Shown: positions 10,059 through 19,841, numbered from the stretch's first letter. The stretch: DNA of 59,710 nucleotides from an uncultured Micrococcales bacterium (GCA_903922825.1 CAIXVE010000018.1:1-59710); one strand, 5' to 3'. Program-made: numbers and translations. The notes: generated from the sequence alone by a model not told the origin.

Positions 10059-11093
10059 ATGGATATTGACTTAAGTGCACTTCGACTTGTCGAGCGTGAC
10101 AAAGAAATTCCATTCAATGAACTGGTTGAAATCATTGAGGCAGCCATTGTTGCGGCCTATCACAAGAGTGTTGGTAATAGCGATCCAGCTAGGGCTGTTC
10201 TAGATCAGAAGACCGGTAAGGTTTCTATTCTTGTTCCAGACACTGAAGAACGCGATGCCTTCGACAAGTTGATTACTGAACTTCCTGATGGAACAAAGGT
10301 TCCTGAAGTTGATAAGACTCCTGAAAACTTTGGTCGTATTGCCGCTGCAGCCGCAAAGCAAGTTATCGGTCAGCGTATTCGTGGTCTTTCTGATGAAGGT
10401 CTATTCGGTGAGTTCAAGGCCAAAGTTGAAGACATTGTGGCTGGTGAAATTCAGCAGGGTTCTCGCTCCTACATGGTTTATGTGAAGATTGGCGATGTTG
10501 AAGCCATCATGCCTCCCGAAGAGCAGGTCCCAGGTGAAGATTATTCACATGGTAAGCGAATGCGTTTTTATGTAACCAAAGTAGATAAGAACGCTCGTGG
10601 TCAGGTCCAGATCAACGTGTCTAGAACCCACCCAAGCTTGATTCGTAAGCTTTTCGCTTTAGAAGTTCCTGAGATTGCATCAGGTCAGGTGGAGATTGTT
10701 CAGGTTGCTCGTGAAGCTGGGCAGCGTACCAAGATTGCGGTTAGAACTTCAGTTCCAGGTTTGAATGCAAAGGGCGCATGTATTGGTGAATTGGGTCAAA
10801 GAGTTCGTGCCGTCACAGCTGAACTGAATGACGAGAAAATCGACATTGTTGACTACTCGGATGACATCACGAAGTTTGTCTCTAATGCACTTTCGCCAGC
10901 TAAAGTTTCAGCTGCTTTTATTGTCCATGAGGGCCCTGGAACTAGGGAAGATCGCCCTAAAGTTCGAGTTTTGGTGCCTGAATACCAGTTGTCTTTGGCT
11001 ATCGGTAAGGAAGGCCAGAACTCGCGTCTAGCTAGCAAGCTAACTGGGGCCAAGATTGACATCATGGCTGATGAAGACGGGGACGACGAGTAA
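10059..11093 (+). CDS. nusA: Transcription termination/antitermination factor NusA
   Basis: NusA binds RNA polymerase and nascent RNA and modulates pausing, termination and rRNA antitermination. The order of domains is an N-terminal RNAP-binding domain (IPFNELVEIIEAAIVAAYHKS), an S1 domain (GEIQQGSRSYMVYVKIGDVEA), then two KH domains ending in LSLAIGKEGQNSRLASKLTG. At 344 residues it lacks the acidic C-terminal repeats of enterobacterial NusA, as is normal in actinobacteria. A strong AGGAGG Shine-Dalgarno sequence precedes the ATG. It heads the nusA-ylxR-infB operon. Confidence 0.96.
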   Translation: MDIDLSALRLVERDKEIPFNELVEIIEAAIVAAYHKSVGNSDPARAVLDQKTGKVSILVPDTEERDAFDKLITELPDGTKVPEVDKTPENFGRIAAAAAKQVIGQRIRGLSDEGLFGEFKAKVEDIVAGEIQQGSRSYMVYVKIGDVEAIMPPEEQVPGEDYSHGKRMRFYVTKVDKNARGQVQINVSRTHPSLIRKLFALEVPEIASGQVEIVQVAREAGQRTKIAVRTSVPGLNAKGACIGELGQRVRAVTAELNDEKIDIVDYSDDITKFVSNALSPAKVSAAFIVHEGPGTREDRPKVRVLVPEYQLSLAIGKEGQNSRLASKLTGAKIDIMADEDGDDE

Positions 11094-11139
11094 TTAGACC
11101 CGAAGTCGGGGCTATTACTTTCTCAATCTGGGCATTAGA

Positions 11140-11400
11140 ATGGATGCTGTTAGAACCTGTGTTGGCTGTCGTCAGCAGGGGAGCCGTAAAGATTTAGTTC
11201 GTTTAGTCATTTCTCAAAACAATTTGAGTTTCGATTTGAACAAAAATTTACCCGGTCGGGGTTCTTGGCTTCATAAGCAAACAAGTTGTTTTGATCAGGC
11301 GGTAAACCGCGGATCTTTCAATCGAGCTGTGAAAGCTAAGTTGAGTCCTGAGAGTCTAGCCAAACTGAAAGAACAGGCAGAAAAGATGTTGGAAATCTAA
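11140..11400 (+). CDS. ylxR: YlxR family RNA-binding protein (DUF448)
   Basis: The 86-residue protein has the family signature RTCVGCRQ at its N-terminus and GRGSWLH in the middle. YlxR is a small nucleic-acid-binding protein found between nusA and infB in most Gram-positive bacteria; roles in RNase P or transcription control have been proposed for relatives, but no enzyme activity is readable here. The 46-nt gap after nusA holds a short CCCG/CGGG hairpin. The ATG start gives the full family motif. Confidence 0.92.
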   Translation: MDAVRTCVGCRQQGSRKDLVRLVISQNNLSFDLNKNLPGRGSWLHKQTSCFDQAVNRGSFNRAVKAKLSPESLAKLKEQAEKMLEI

Positions 11401-11431
11401 TGAGTACCTCGAAATGAGTACCCAGCACTAA
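11400..11431 (+). other. Two overlapping five-codon mini-ORFs in the infB leader
   Basis: A TGAGTACC direct repeat produces two tiny reading frames, MSTSK and MSTQH. The first ATG overlaps the ylxR stop, and the second ATG overlaps the stop of the first. They could carry terminating ribosomes from ylxR toward the infB leader hairpin, but they may equally be chance. Confidence 0.3.
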
Positions 11432-11438
11432 AGCCTGC

Positions 11439-11464
11439 CCTGACTGGGGTAGGCCCCAGACAGG
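11439..11464 (+). promoter_or_regulatory. Hairpin overlapping the infB Shine-Dalgarno sequence
   Basis: CCTG-A-CTGGGG-TAGG-CCCCAG-A-CAGG folds as a 6-bp stem extended by 4 bp across one A-A mismatch. Its 3' arm includes the first bases of the AGGAG used by infB, so it could limit ribosome access. Seen in the sequence; the function is inferred. Confidence 0.5.
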
Positions 11465-11473
11465 AGAAATAAA

Positions 11474-14038
11474 TTGGCGTTACCACGTGTATACGACATA
11501 GCTAAAGAGCTTGGCATTGAAACTGCTGAAGCCTTAGCAAAACTAAGCGAACTAGGCGAATACGTTAAGAGCGGTTCATCAACCATTGCTCCGCCAGTTG
11601 CAAACAAGCTTCGTGCTGCTTTCCCGAATGCAAAACCCAAGGAAGAAGCACCTAAAGAAACTAAGGCATCTAAAGCTAAGGCTGCAAAAGAAGCTGAAGC
11701 CAAAGTTGAAGAAGTGAAGCCTGAAGCGAAGGTGGAGCCTAAAGCAGATGCTGCACCGGCTGCACCGTCGGCTGTTCCAGGTATTCCGCGTCCAGGAAAT
11801 AATCCATTTGCCGCAGCCCAGGGTATGGGTATTCCTCGACCTATGGCAAGACCTGGAAATAATCCTTTTGCATCTAATCAAGGTATGGGTCGATCAAACA
11901 CAACTGGACGCCCTCAAGGTAATCGTCCAGCTGGTGCTGGTGGCCCGAATCGTCCAGGCGGACCGCGTCCTGCTGGAACTGGTGCACCTCGTCCTGCTGG
12001 TGGTTATCAAGGTAATCGTCCTGGTGGTGCAACTGGTGCTCCGGCTACGCCTGGTGCTTTCCCAGCCCCAGGAAGGCCTGGTGCTGGTGGCCGTGGTCGT
12101 GGTGGAACAGCTGCGGGTGCTTTCGGTAAGGGTGGATCTAGATCTTCGTCTAAGGCTAGAAAGTCGAAGAGAGCAAAGCGTGAAGAATTCGAACAGCGAT
12201 CTGCACCGAGCCTAGGTGGAGCTGTTGTTCCAAGAGGTGACGGTAATACAGTTCTTCGTTTGCGTCGTGGATCTTCAATTCAAGATTTTGCAGACAAGAT
12301 TGATGCCAATGCAGGTCAGCTAATAACTGTGCTGTTCCATTTAGGTCAGATGGCTACTGCTACTGCATCTCTAGATGAAGAGACCTTCCAGATTCTTGGA
12401 GCCGAACTTGGTTACAAGATTGAAGTTGTGTCTCCAGAAGATGAAGAGCGTGAACTATTCGATTCATTCGGTTTAGATATCGATGAGGAAGATGCTGAAG
12501 AGGATCTAGAATACAGAGCTCCGGTTGTTACAGTTATGGGTCACGTTGATCATGGTAAGACCAGATTGCTTGACAAGATTCGTAACGCCAATGTTCAGGC
12601 AGGTGAAGCCGGTGGTATTACTCAGCACATCGGTGCTTACCAGGTTCACACCACACACGAGGGCATTGATCGTGCAATCACTTTCATTGACACTCCAGGT
12701 CACGAGGCGTTCACCGCTATGCGTGCCCGTGGTGCTCAGGTAACAGACATTGCAATTCTTGTTGTTGCAGCTGATGACGGCGTTATGCCTCAGACAGTCG
12801 AAGCATTGAACCATGCTCAGTCTGCTGGAGTTCCAATCGTTGTTGCAGTGAACAAGGTTGATAAAGAAGGGGCTAACCCTGCCAAGATTCGTCAGCAGCT
12901 AACCGAGTTCAATTTGGTTGCTGAAGAGTATGGTGGCGATGTCATGTTTGTGGACGTATCTGCTTTAACCGGTGCTGGTATCCAGAACCTGCTTGATGCC
13001 GTTATTTTGACTGCAGATGCTGCTCTGGACCTTCGCGCGAATCCAAACCGCGATGCTCGAGGTGTTGCTATTGAAGCGAACCTAGACAAAGGTCGTGGAG
13101 CAGTTGCAACTGTTTTGATTCAGGCCGGAACTCTGCGTGTTGGTGACTCAATTGTTGCTGGTGCAGCCCACGGTCGTGTTCGTGCGATGTTTGATGAGAA
13201 CGGCGCCCCAGTGCTAGCGGCTGAACCATCAAGACCAGTTCAGGTTTTGGGATTACAGTCAGTTCCTCGAGCTGGTGACACGTTCGTTGTTACCGAAGAT
13301 GAGAGACAAGCTCGTCAGATCGCTGAGAAGCGTGAAGCTGCTGACCGTAATGCGCTATTGGCTAAGACTCGTAAGCGCGTCAGCCTTGAAGACTTCACTA
13401 AAGCATTCGAAGATGGCAAGGTTTCATCTCTTAACTTGGTTATCAAGGGTGACGTTTCTGGTGCTGTTGAAGCACTTGAAGATTCATTATTGAAAATTGA
13501 AGTCGATGACTCAGTTTCATTGCGCATTATTCACCGTGGTGTTGGTGCGATTACTGAAAGCGATGTTAACTTGGCAACTGTTGACAATGCGATCATCATC
13601 GGATTCAACGTGCGTCCAGATAACAAGGCTAAGGAACGTGCTGACCGCGAAGGTGTTGACATTCGTTTCTACTCAGTCATTTATGCAGCCCTTGAAGATA
13701 TCGAAAGATCACTTAAGGGAATGCTTAAGCCTGAGTTTGAAGAGGCTCAGCTTGGAACAGCTGAAGTTAGAGACATCTTCAAGTCTTCTAAGGTTGGAAC
13801 CATCGCTGGTTCTATCGTTAGATCTGGTTCAATCAAGCGAAACAGCATGGCAAGAATCTCTCGCGATGGTGTCTTGCTAGCTGAGAACCTAAAGATTGAA
13901 TCACTAAAGAGATTCAAAGATGACGCGAACGAAGTCAAGACAGATTTCGAGTGTGGTATTGGTCTTTCAAACTTCAACGAAATTCAAATAGGTGACATTA
14001 TCGAAACCTATGAGATGCGTGAGAAGCCGAGGGTCTAA
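11474..14038 (+). CDS. infB: Translation initiation factor IF-2
   Basis: This 854-residue GTPase brings initiator tRNA to the ribosome. The N-terminal IF2_N segment ([12 protein letters not shown]) is followed by an Ala/Lys/Glu stretch and a Gly/Pro/Arg-rich linker with two copies of an [12 protein letters not shown] repeat, as in other actinobacteria. A second IF2_N segment lies near residue 265. The G domain has [20 protein letters not shown] and SAL, and the C-terminal domains II-IV complete the protein. TTG is the start, with AGGAG 7 nt upstream; the starting residues match family N-termini. Its stop overlaps the rbfA start by one base. Confidence 0.97.
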   Translation: MALPRVYDIAKELGIETAEALAKLSELGEYVKSGSSTIAPPVANKLRAAFPNAKPKEEAPKETKASKAKAAKEAEAKVEEVKPEAKVEPKADAAPAAPSAVPGIPRPGNNPFAAAQGMGIPRPMARPGNNPFASNQGMGRSNTTGRPQGNRPAGAGGPNRPGGPRPAGTGAPRPAGGYQGNRPGGATGAPATPGAFPAPGRPGAGGRGRGGTAAGAFGKGGSRSSSKARKSKRAKREEFEQRSAPSLGGAVVPRGDGNTVLRLRRGSSIQDFADKIDANAGQLITVLFHLGQMATATASLDEETFQILGAELGYKIEVVSPEDEERELFDSFGLDIDEEDAEEDLEYRAPVVTVMGHVDHGKTRLLDKIRNANVQAGEAGGITQHIGAYQVHTTHEGIDRAITFIDTPGHEAFTAMRARGAQVTDIAILVVAADDGVMPQTVEALNHAQSAGVPIVVAVNKVDKEGANPAKIRQQLTEFNLVAEEYGGDVMFVDVSALTGAGIQNLLDAVILTADAALDLRANPNRDARGVAIEANLDKGRGAVATVLIQAGTLRVGDSIVAGAAHGRVRAMFDENGAPVLAAEPSRPVQVLGLQSVPRAGDTFVVTEDERQARQIAEKREAADRNALLAKTRKRVSLEDFTKAFEDGKVSSLNLVIKGDVSGAVEALEDSLLKIEVDDSVSLRIIHRGVGAITESDVNLATVDNAIIIGFNVRPDNKAKERADREGVDIRFYSVIYAALEDIERSLKGMLKPEFEEAQLGTAEVRDIFKSSKVGTIAGSIVRSGSIKRNSMARISRDGVLLAENLKIESLKRFKDDANEVKTDFECGIGLSNFNEIQIGDIIETYEMREKPRV

Positions 14039-14472
14039 TGGTTGACGCCGCTAGAGCTAGAAGATTAGCTGAGCGAATCAAGGTGTTGGCAGCCGGAGCA
14101 TTAGAGAAGGTTGTTAAAGATCCTGATTTAGGTTTTGTGACGATCACCGATGTTAGGGTTACACCTGATTTAGCTTCAGCCAAGATCTACTACACGGTTT
14201 TTGGTGATAAGGCTCAGCAGGAAAAATCTGCTGAAATCCTTGCTCGTTTCACTGGAAAAGTTCGTGGTGAAATTGGTCATCAACTTGGTATTCGCCTTAC
14301 TCCCACCGTTGAATTCTTAACTGATGAAGTTCCAGAAACTGCTCAACAGATGAATGATCTGCTGGCTGAAGCCAGGGCTCGTGATGCTGAATTGAAAAAG
14401 TTAGCCAAAGATGCACAGTTTGCTGCTGGTGAGAACCCTTATCGTGAAGATAAATCTGCGGACGAAGAGTAA
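14038..14472 (+). CDS. rbfA: 30S ribosome-binding factor RbfA
   Basis: RbfA assists late 30S maturation near the 5' end of 16S rRNA. The 144-residue protein has the single KH-like fold signature (DPDLGFVTITDVRVTPDL, then ASAKIYYTVFG) and an acidic, disordered C-terminal tail beyond residue 120. ATG overlaps the infB stop in TAATG, so translation is likely coupled. truB follows after 5 nt. Confidence 0.94.
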   Translation: MVDAARARRLAERIKVLAAGALEKVVKDPDLGFVTITDVRVTPDLASAKIYYTVFGDKAQQEKSAEILARFTGKVRGEIGHQLGIRLTPTVEFLTDEVPETAQQMNDLLAEARARDAELKKLAKDAQFAAGENPYREDKSADEE

Positions 14473-14477
14473 TTTAC

Positions 14478-15362
14478 TTGGCTCAATCAGGTCTGATACT
14501 TGTCGATAAGCCTCAGGGCTTCACTAGCCACGATGTTGTTGCGAAGGTTCGTAAAGCGGTTGGCACTAGAAGCGTAGGTCACGCCGGAACTTTAGATCCA
14601 ATGGCGACTGGTTTACTGGTTTTGGGTATTGAATCAGGAACTAAGTTGCTGACCTTTATCGTTGGTGCTGATAAAACGTATGAAGCTACTATCAGACTCG
14701 GTGCCAGCACAATCACCGATGATGCTGAGGGGGAACTACTAAGGCAAACCGACGCGAGTGGTGTTTCAGCTGAACAAATCTTTGCTGAGATAAAAAAACT
14801 CACCGGTCAGATTAGTCAGCGACCTTCATCTGTTTCAGCCATCAAAGTTAATGGCGTTCGAGCTTACGATCAGGTTCGTGCGGGAGTTGAAGTTGAACTC
14901 AAGTCCAGAGATGTTCTGGTAAGTCGATTTGAGGTCATTGGGGAAATTCGAAAAGATTCGAGCTTTGTTGATTTAGATGTGTCGATTGATTGTTCTTCTG
15001 GCACATACATCAGAGCTTTAGCTAGAGATCTAGGGGAAGCCTTAGGGGTTGGCGGACATCTAACTAAACTTCGTCGAACAAGGGTGGGGAGCTTTAATGT
15101 TGCTGATGCGGTGACCTTAGACGATTTAGCTTCTGGTAAGTATGAAGTCGAAGCGCTTTTAACAGCAGCCAAGTCTGTTTTACCTACATTTGAAATAAGC
15201 GAACAGCAGGCGATTGATCTTCGCAACGGCAAAAGGTTGGCAGGCTCCGTTGAAACCCTTACCGGCGTATTTCATGACTCTGATTTTGTTGCTGTGGTGG
15301 AGAATGCTTCTGCAGGTTCACTGAAATCCGTTGCTGTCTTTGCTAAGGAAAATCATGGTTGA
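14478..15362 (+). CDS. truB: tRNA pseudouridine(55) synthase TruB
   Basis: TruB makes pseudouridine 55 in the T loop of tRNAs. The catalytic aspartate is in HAGTLDPMATGLL, and the KPQGFTSHDVV and SGTYIRALARDLG motifs are present. A PUA-like C-terminal part follows (DLRNGKRL). It starts with TTG; no ATG precedes the conserved GLILVDKP strand. Its 3' end overlaps the next membrane-protein gene by 8 nt. In many actinobacteria truB is close to ribF, but here the pst island lies between them. Confidence 0.95.
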   Translation: MAQSGLILVDKPQGFTSHDVVAKVRKAVGTRSVGHAGTLDPMATGLLVLGIESGTKLLTFIVGADKTYEATIRLGASTITDDAEGELLRQTDASGVSAEQIFAEIKKLTGQISQRPSSVSAIKVNGVRAYDQVRAGVEVELKSRDVLVSRFEVIGEIRKDSSFVDLDVSIDCSSGTYIRALARDLGEALGVGGHLTKLRRTRVGSFNVADAVTLDDLASGKYEVEALLTAAKSVLPTFEISEQQAIDLRNGKRLAGSVETLTGVFHDSDFVAVVENASAGSLKSVAVFAKENHG

Positions 15363-15729
15363 GTCTGGTTATCAGATCTTTTTAGGTATTTGTGTTCTGG
15401 CTGGTATTTATGCTCTATTGCTGGGTTTATTCAAGCGGGAGCCATCTTGGGTCTCTGTCGGGGCAGTGAGTGCCGTTGAGTTAGTTTTAGTTATCCAGCT
15501 GATTTGGAGCATAGTTTTAGTTAGCGGCGGAGCACAAGCCAAAGGGGATACCGTCGAATATTTCGGTTACATAATCACGGCTTTGCTTGTTCCGCCAGCC
15601 AGTGTTTTCTGGGCAATCATTGAAAGATCCAGGTGGGCAACAGTAGTTATGGGCATTGCAGGCCTAACCGTTGCGGTTATGTTGGTCAGAATGTGGCAAA
15701 TATGGTCAGGAAATGTGCCTAATTTCTAG
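15355..15729 (+). CDS. Small four-span membrane protein, unknown function
   Basis: A 124-residue, very hydrophobic protein with about four membrane segments separated by short charged loops (KREP, ERSR). The ORF track starts at 15331, but the ATG at 15355 is preferred because it overlaps only the last bases of truB and fits translational coupling. I do not recognise a named family; similar small membrane proteins are common next to truB/ribF in Microbacteriaceae (recollection, not checked). The PHO-box region of pstC follows directly, so it probably belongs to the truB transcript rather than to the phosphate genes. Confidence 0.7.
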   Translation: MVESGYQIFLGICVLAGIYALLLGLFKREPSWVSVGAVSAVELVLVIQLIWSIVLVSGGAQAKGDTVEYFGYIITALLVPPASVFWAIIERSRWATVVMGIAGLTVAVMLVRMWQIWSGNVPNF

Positions 15730-15734
15730 AACTT

Positions 15735-15778
15735 GTTAACCTTCCGTTAACCTGCTTTCTAACTCCGTTTAATGCTAC
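15735..15778 (+). promoter_or_regulatory. PHO-box-like 11-nt direct repeats before pstC
   Basis: Four consecutive 11-mers begin GTTAACC, GTTAACC, TTCTAAC and TTTAATG, all in exact 11-nt register. Tandem 11-nt repeats are the known layout of PhoP-type PHO boxes in actinobacteria, although the consensus there is GTTCACC-like. Phosphate-starvation control of pstCAB is inferred. Confidence 0.6.
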
Positions 15779-15796
15779 AAAGACACACTTGAGGCT

Positions 15797-16765
15797 ATGA
15801 GCGAGCCTGTCCAGAGACGTAAACTTGTCGCTGGTCCTTTAAGTAAGGGCGACAAGTGGTTCTTTAGATCCACATCCATCGCTGCTCACTTCGCGTTTGT
15901 GCTTGTTGCTCTAGTTCTGGTTTTCCTTTTAGTGCGAGCCTGGCCAGTATTACAAAGTCAGGGACTGGGTTTCATTACTGGAAATACTTGGTCACCGGAT
16001 CAAAAACCTATCGTTTTGCAACTAGGTCCAATGCTTTGGGGATCGATTCTTATCGCCTTTGTTGGAATTTTGATCGCAACACCGATGGCAGTTTCGATGG
16101 CTTATCTGATTGTGTTCATGCTGCCTAAACGTCTTGCTAAAGCTTTCACAACTCTGGTCGACCTTTTAGCCGCACTACCATCAGTTGTTATTGGTCTTTG
16201 GGGACTTTTAGTTTTCACCCCGTTGGCTGCATCTTGGGCTGAAGTTCTAAACAAATATCTTGGTTGGATTCCAATATTTGGCGTTAGTAATGCAGAGAAC
16301 GGTTTCATGAGTTCACCGTTTATTGCAGGTTGGATCGTGGCGGTAATGATAGTTCCAATCATTACTTCGGTGACCAGAGAAATCTTTAGCCAACTTGATA
16401 AAGACCTGATCAATGGAGCTCTAGCTCTTGGCGGATCTAGGCTCTCAACTTTTAGAAAAGTTATTTTGCCAACCTCATCCGGTGGTGTTGTTGGTGGTGT
16501 GCTTTTGGGACTTGGACGAGCTGTTGGTGAAACGGTAGCCATCTTCTATGTTTTGAACCTAACCATGGACATCAACTGGGCTCAACTACTAGAACCACAT
16601 GGTGGAGCGGTTGCATCTTGGATTTTGGCTCGATTTGGTGAAGCGAGCGGAACCGAGAAGCAGGGGCTTATGGCAGCTGGTTTAGTTTTGTTCGTGATCA
16701 CTTTGATCATCAACTATCTAGCTAACTTCATCGTGAATCGTGCTCAGCCTTGGAGGAAAAACTAA
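15797..16765 (+). CDS. pstC: Phosphate ABC transporter permease PstC
   Basis: This is one half of the high-affinity phosphate channel, 322 residues with six or more membrane spans. The permease domain has LVDLLAALPSVVIGLWG and the EAA-type loop INGALALGGSRLSTFRKVILP that contacts PstB. The ATG follows GAGG, and upstream lie the PHO-like repeats. pstA begins inside the stop codon. Unlike the common pstS-C-A-B order, pstC comes first here and the binding protein genes come last. Confidence 0.95.
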   Translation: MSEPVQRRKLVAGPLSKGDKWFFRSTSIAAHFAFVLVALVLVFLLVRAWPVLQSQGLGFITGNTWSPDQKPIVLQLGPMLWGSILIAFVGILIATPMAVSMAYLIVFMLPKRLAKAFTTLVDLLAALPSVVIGLWGLLVFTPLAASWAEVLNKYLGWIPIFGVSNAENGFMSSPFIAGWIVAVMIVPIITSVTREIFSQLDKDLINGALALGGSRLSTFRKVILPTSSGGVVGGVLLGLGRAVGETVAIFYVLNLTMDINWAQLLEPHGGAVASWILARFGEASGTEKQGLMAAGLVLFVITLIINYLANFIVNRAQPWRKN

Positions 16766-17820
16766 TGGCTAAAGCATTAGCAAACCAACCATGGCGTAAA
16801 GCAAACGTTGCTAGAAGACTCCAGATCTTTGTTGCATCATTGATTCCACTGCCTTTAGTTGTGTTGATTACTATCACTGCTCACCTAAACCCAATCTTGA
16901 GTTTCGCGGGCCTCTTCCTTCCACTGCAGCTAATAGCTGCTTCAGTTGTTGGCTATCTTGCCTACGGCCGCAGAGGTGTCGGAGATGCAGTTCTCGTTGT
17001 TCTGACTTTTTTCTTCTCGGCTTTTGTTTTGATTTTGCTGTTGAGCGTGCTTTCATCTGTGGTTATTCAGGGATCTAGAGCCATCTCTTGGCAGTTCATT
17101 TCCCAGAACAACGTCTATGTCTCACCGACTACATCGTTGGATTACGGAGGCGTTGGGCACGCAGTCGTTGGAACACTTCTGGTAGTTTTGCTCACCACCA
17201 TTGCCGCTGTTCCTTTGGGTCTAGCCATGGCTATTTACCTTACCCAGAGCCAATCGAAGACTCGAAACCTGGTCAGGACTTTCACCCAGGCGCTATCTGG
17301 ATTACCTTCTGTAGTTTCTGGTTTGTTTATTCTTTCGATCATTGAAGCTACCCACATTGGCCGTTCTGGTTTCACCGGTGCACTTGCGCTATTTCCGCTA
17401 ATGCTTCCAACAGTGGCTCGTGTTGCTGAAGAAGCTCTGAAACTTGTGCCAGTTGATCTTCGTTACGCAGCTCTGGCTCTAGGTGCTCCAAACTACCGCG
17501 CATTTTTTCAGGTGATTCTGCCGGCAGCCAAATCAGGTCTTTTGACAGCATTACTTTTAGGTCTTGCACGTGTTGTTGGTGAAACCGCTCCTTTGATTTT
17601 GACCATGAACCCTTCAAGCTCAACCTCGTTGAATCCTTTCAATGGTGGAATGACAACTCTGCCAACCTATATCTACAACTACCTCGCGTCTTCTTATGAG
17701 ACCAGTCAGGCTCGTGCCTGGGGAGCAGCATTGGTTCTTTTGATCCTGGTTGGATTCTTGTTTGGATTGGCCCGAGTTTTAGGTAAAAATAAATCGATTA
17801 AAAGTAAGGCAAGTAAATGA
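16765..17820 (+). CDS. pstA: Phosphate ABC transporter permease PstA
   Basis: This is the partner permease, 351 residues. About 120 N-terminal residues contain extra hydrophobic segments before the permease core. The core shows [15 protein letters not shown] and the EAA loop [25 protein letters not shown]. The ATG at 16765 is chosen over the ORF-track start at 16750 because GGAGG lies at 16752-16756 with good spacing and the ATG shares a base with the pstC stop. The end overlaps pstB by 4 nt. Confidence 0.95.
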   Translation: MAKALANQPWRKANVARRLQIFVASLIPLPLVVLITITAHLNPILSFAGLFLPLQLIAASVVGYLAYGRRGVGDAVLVVLTFFFSAFVLILLLSVLSSVVIQGSRAISWQFISQNNVYVSPTTSLDYGGVGHAVVGTLLVVLLTTIAAVPLGLAMAIYLTQSQSKTRNLVRTFTQALSGLPSVVSGLFILSIIEATHIGRSGFTGALALFPLMLPTVARVAEEALKLVPVDLRYAALALGAPNYRAFFQVILPAAKSGLLTALLLGLARVVGETAPLILTMNPSSSTSLNPFNGGMTTLPTYIYNYLASSYETSQARAWGAALVLLILVGFLFGLARVLGKNKSIKSKASK

Positions 17821-18602
17821 CTAACTTAATCACTTCATCTTCACTGCGTGCTGAGAATGTCAGCGTTTGGTTTGGTGAGCGTCAGGTTTTGAAAGACGTG
17901 AACCTTGTCTTTCCAGCTAATCAGGTAACTGCTTTGATTGGTCCATCCGGTTGCGGTAAGTCAACCTTCCTAAGAACCCTTAACCGCATGCACGAGCTAA
18001 TTCCTGGTGCTGGTCTAGCCGGTGCTGTTTACCTAGATGAACAGGACATCTATTCTGAGGCTATGGATGCTGTTAGCGTTCGAATTAAAGTAGGGATGGT
18101 TTTCCAGAAGCCAAACCCATTCCCAACCATGTCAATCAAAGAGAACATTCTGAGTGGTTTGAAACTAAGCGGTCGCAAAATCAAAGATGCAGACCAACTT
18201 GTGGAAACCTCACTTAGAAGAGCATCCATTTGGAACGAAGTGAAAGACCGTCTTAGTGATCAGGCTATTTCACTCTCAGGTGGACAACAGCAGCGTCTGT
18301 GTATTGCTCGAAGCCTAGCCATGGACCCAGAGGTTTTGCTTATGGATGAGCCTTGTTCAGCTCTCGACCCAGGTTCAACCCGTCGAATCGAAGAGACGAT
18401 TAGCGAATTGGCTGAAAGCATGTCAATTGTTATTGTGACCCACAACATGCAGCAGGCGCAGCGTGTTTCAGACCAAACAGCATTCTTCCTAGCTGAAGAA
18501 GGCATGCCTGGTGGGGTAGTGGAGTTCGGCTCAACCGAGCAGGTTTTCAATGGCCCTATCGACCAGAGAACCAATGACTATGTGAACGGTCACTTCGGTT
18601 AA
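17817..18602 (+). CDS. pstB: Phosphate ABC transporter ATP-binding protein PstB
   Basis: The 261-residue ATPase drives phosphate import. Walker A is GPSGCGKST, followed by the PstB-specific [14 protein letters not shown]; the signature is [16 protein letters not shown] and Walker B is [12 protein letters not shown]. Family length is normal. ATG lies in the ATGA overlap with pstA. No phoU gene follows, although phoU often ends pst operons; it may be elsewhere in the genome. A second PHO-like region begins at its stop codon. Confidence 0.96.
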   Translation: MTNLITSSSLRAENVSVWFGERQVLKDVNLVFPANQVTALIGPSGCGKSTFLRTLNRMHELIPGAGLAGAVYLDEQDIYSEAMDAVSVRIKVGMVFQKPNPFPTMSIKENILSGLKLSGRKIKDADQLVETSLRRASIWNEVKDRLSDQAISLSGGQQQRLCIARSLAMDPEVLLMDEPCSALDPGSTRRIEETISELAESMSIVIVTHNMQQAQRVSDQTAFFLAEEGMPGGVVEFGSTEQVFNGPIDQRTNDYVNGHFG

Positions 18603-18660
18603 CACCATTTGTTAACCTGACATTTGCCCACTCGAAAGGTTAAACAAACCATTCGTTTAT
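18598..18660 (+). promoter_or_regulatory. PHO-box-like repeats between pstB and pstS
   Basis: GTTAAC-type units occur at 18598, 18611 and 18639 (GTTAACA, GTTAACC, GTTAAAC). They match the core found before pstC but with looser spacing. They suggest a separate, phosphate-responsive promoter for pstS, which would allow the binding protein to be made in excess. Confidence 0.5.
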
Positions 18661-18718
18661 CAAGGAACCAAATACTGAACACATCGAAACCTCGATAAAA
18701 ACGACATCAAGGAGAAAA

Positions 18719-19822
18719 ATGCGTAACAAGCTAATGACCGTGATTGCAGCTATTGCTGTTGTTGCCGGTGTAGTTATTTCAGCTCCAGCTAACGCTGCGG
18801 GCGTATCAATTGCAGGTAAGGGATCATCTTTCGCTAACGGCATGCTTCAGGTTTGTACTGCTGCTTACCCAACCAACACTGCCTCTTACACTTCAACCGG
18901 ATCAGGTACTGGTCGTACCGAGTTCGCTGCTGGAAACGTTCAGTGGGCCGCTTCTGACAACCAGTACACAACTGCTCCACTTCCTGGCTTCAACTACACA
19001 ACAGTTCCACTATTCGGTGGCCCAGTAGTATTTGCTTACTCAGCTGTTGGTGTTGGAGACGGTCTAAACCTAGACGCTTCAGTAATTTCAGGTATCTTCA
19101 AGGGAACAATCACCAAGTGGAACGACGCTGCAATCAAGGCTCTAAACACAAAGGTCAAGCTTCCAAACAAGAGCATCAAGGTTGCATACCGCGCATCAGG
19201 TTCAGGTACAACTGCAAACCTAACTAGCTACCTAAACCAGACTGTTGGTGGATGGCTAGCAAACAACAAGGATCTTGTTGCTTCTGCTGGTGGTTCAGGT
19301 TCATTCTCAACCAACTCAACTTCATTCGCTACTTCACAGCTTCTAGCTGCTTACATTGAAGACAACTCAAACGCATTTGGTTACTTCGATCTATCAGACG
19401 CTCTAACTGCTGACGTGGGTATCGCAAAGCTAAAGAACGCTGCTGGCGCATTCGTTATGCCAACTGCTTCTGCTGCTGGTAAGTTCATCAACGCACAACC
19501 AATTATCACTGGTTCAACTGATGCACTAAACGGAACAATTGGTTTCACCTCAAACGGAACGCTAGTTCTAGGTCCAAACTTCACAAAGGTTATTCCTGGT
19601 GCTTACCAGCTATCAATCGTGACTTATGGCCTAGCACCTCGTTTCGACAACGGTGGCAACTCAAAGCTTAAGAGCACAGACGCAACCAAGTTGGCTGTTC
19701 AAGACTTCTTCAACTACGTTGTGAAGACCTGTGTTCCAGCAAAGGCTGCAAGCTTGGGCTACGTACCTCTAGGTTCAGCATTGAAGACTTCAGTGCTAGC
19801 TCAGATCAAGAACATCGGCTAA
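18719..19822 (+). CDS. pstS: Phosphate-binding protein PstS with a cleavable, non-lipoprotein signal peptide
   Basis: The 367-residue phosphate receptor carries the family pocket motifs GKGSSFA near the N-terminus, STGSGTGRTEFAAG and ASGSGTTANLTSYL. The signal peptide ends in APANA/AG, a signal peptidase I site, and no lipobox cysteine is present, so nothing visible anchors it to the membrane, which is odd for a monoderm. Two cysteines (VCTAAYP and TCVPA) could form a disulfide. Leucine is coded mostly by CTA and asparagine by AAC, unlike neighbours, pointing to high expression. GGAG precedes the ATG, and a strong hairpin follows the gene. Confidence 0.92.
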   Translation: MRNKLMTVIAAIAVVAGVVISAPANAAGVSIAGKGSSFANGMLQVCTAAYPTNTASYTSTGSGTGRTEFAAGNVQWAASDNQYTTAPLPGFNYTTVPLFGGPVVFAYSAVGVGDGLNLDASVISGIFKGTITKWNDAAIKALNTKVKLPNKSIKVAYRASGSGTTANLTSYLNQTVGGWLANNKDLVASAGGSGSFSTNSTSFATSQLLAAYIEDNSNAFGYFDLSDALTADVGIAKLKNAAGAFVMPTASAAGKFINAQPIITGSTDALNGTIGFTSNGTLVLGPNFTKVIPGAYQLSIVTYGLAPRFDNGGNSKLKSTDATKLAVQDFFNYVVKTCVPAKAASLGYVPLGSALKTSVLAQIKNIG

Positions 19823-19841
19823 TAACCACAAATAGCTAAAG

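Noticed and set aside
11748-12215. 155-codon ORF overlapping infB
   Set aside because: It is an out-of-frame reading of the Gly/Pro/Arg-rich IF2 linker, giving a Leu/Val/Gln-rich artefact.
16102-16542. 146-codon minus-strand ORF
   Set aside because: It is antisense to pstC with no recognisable features.
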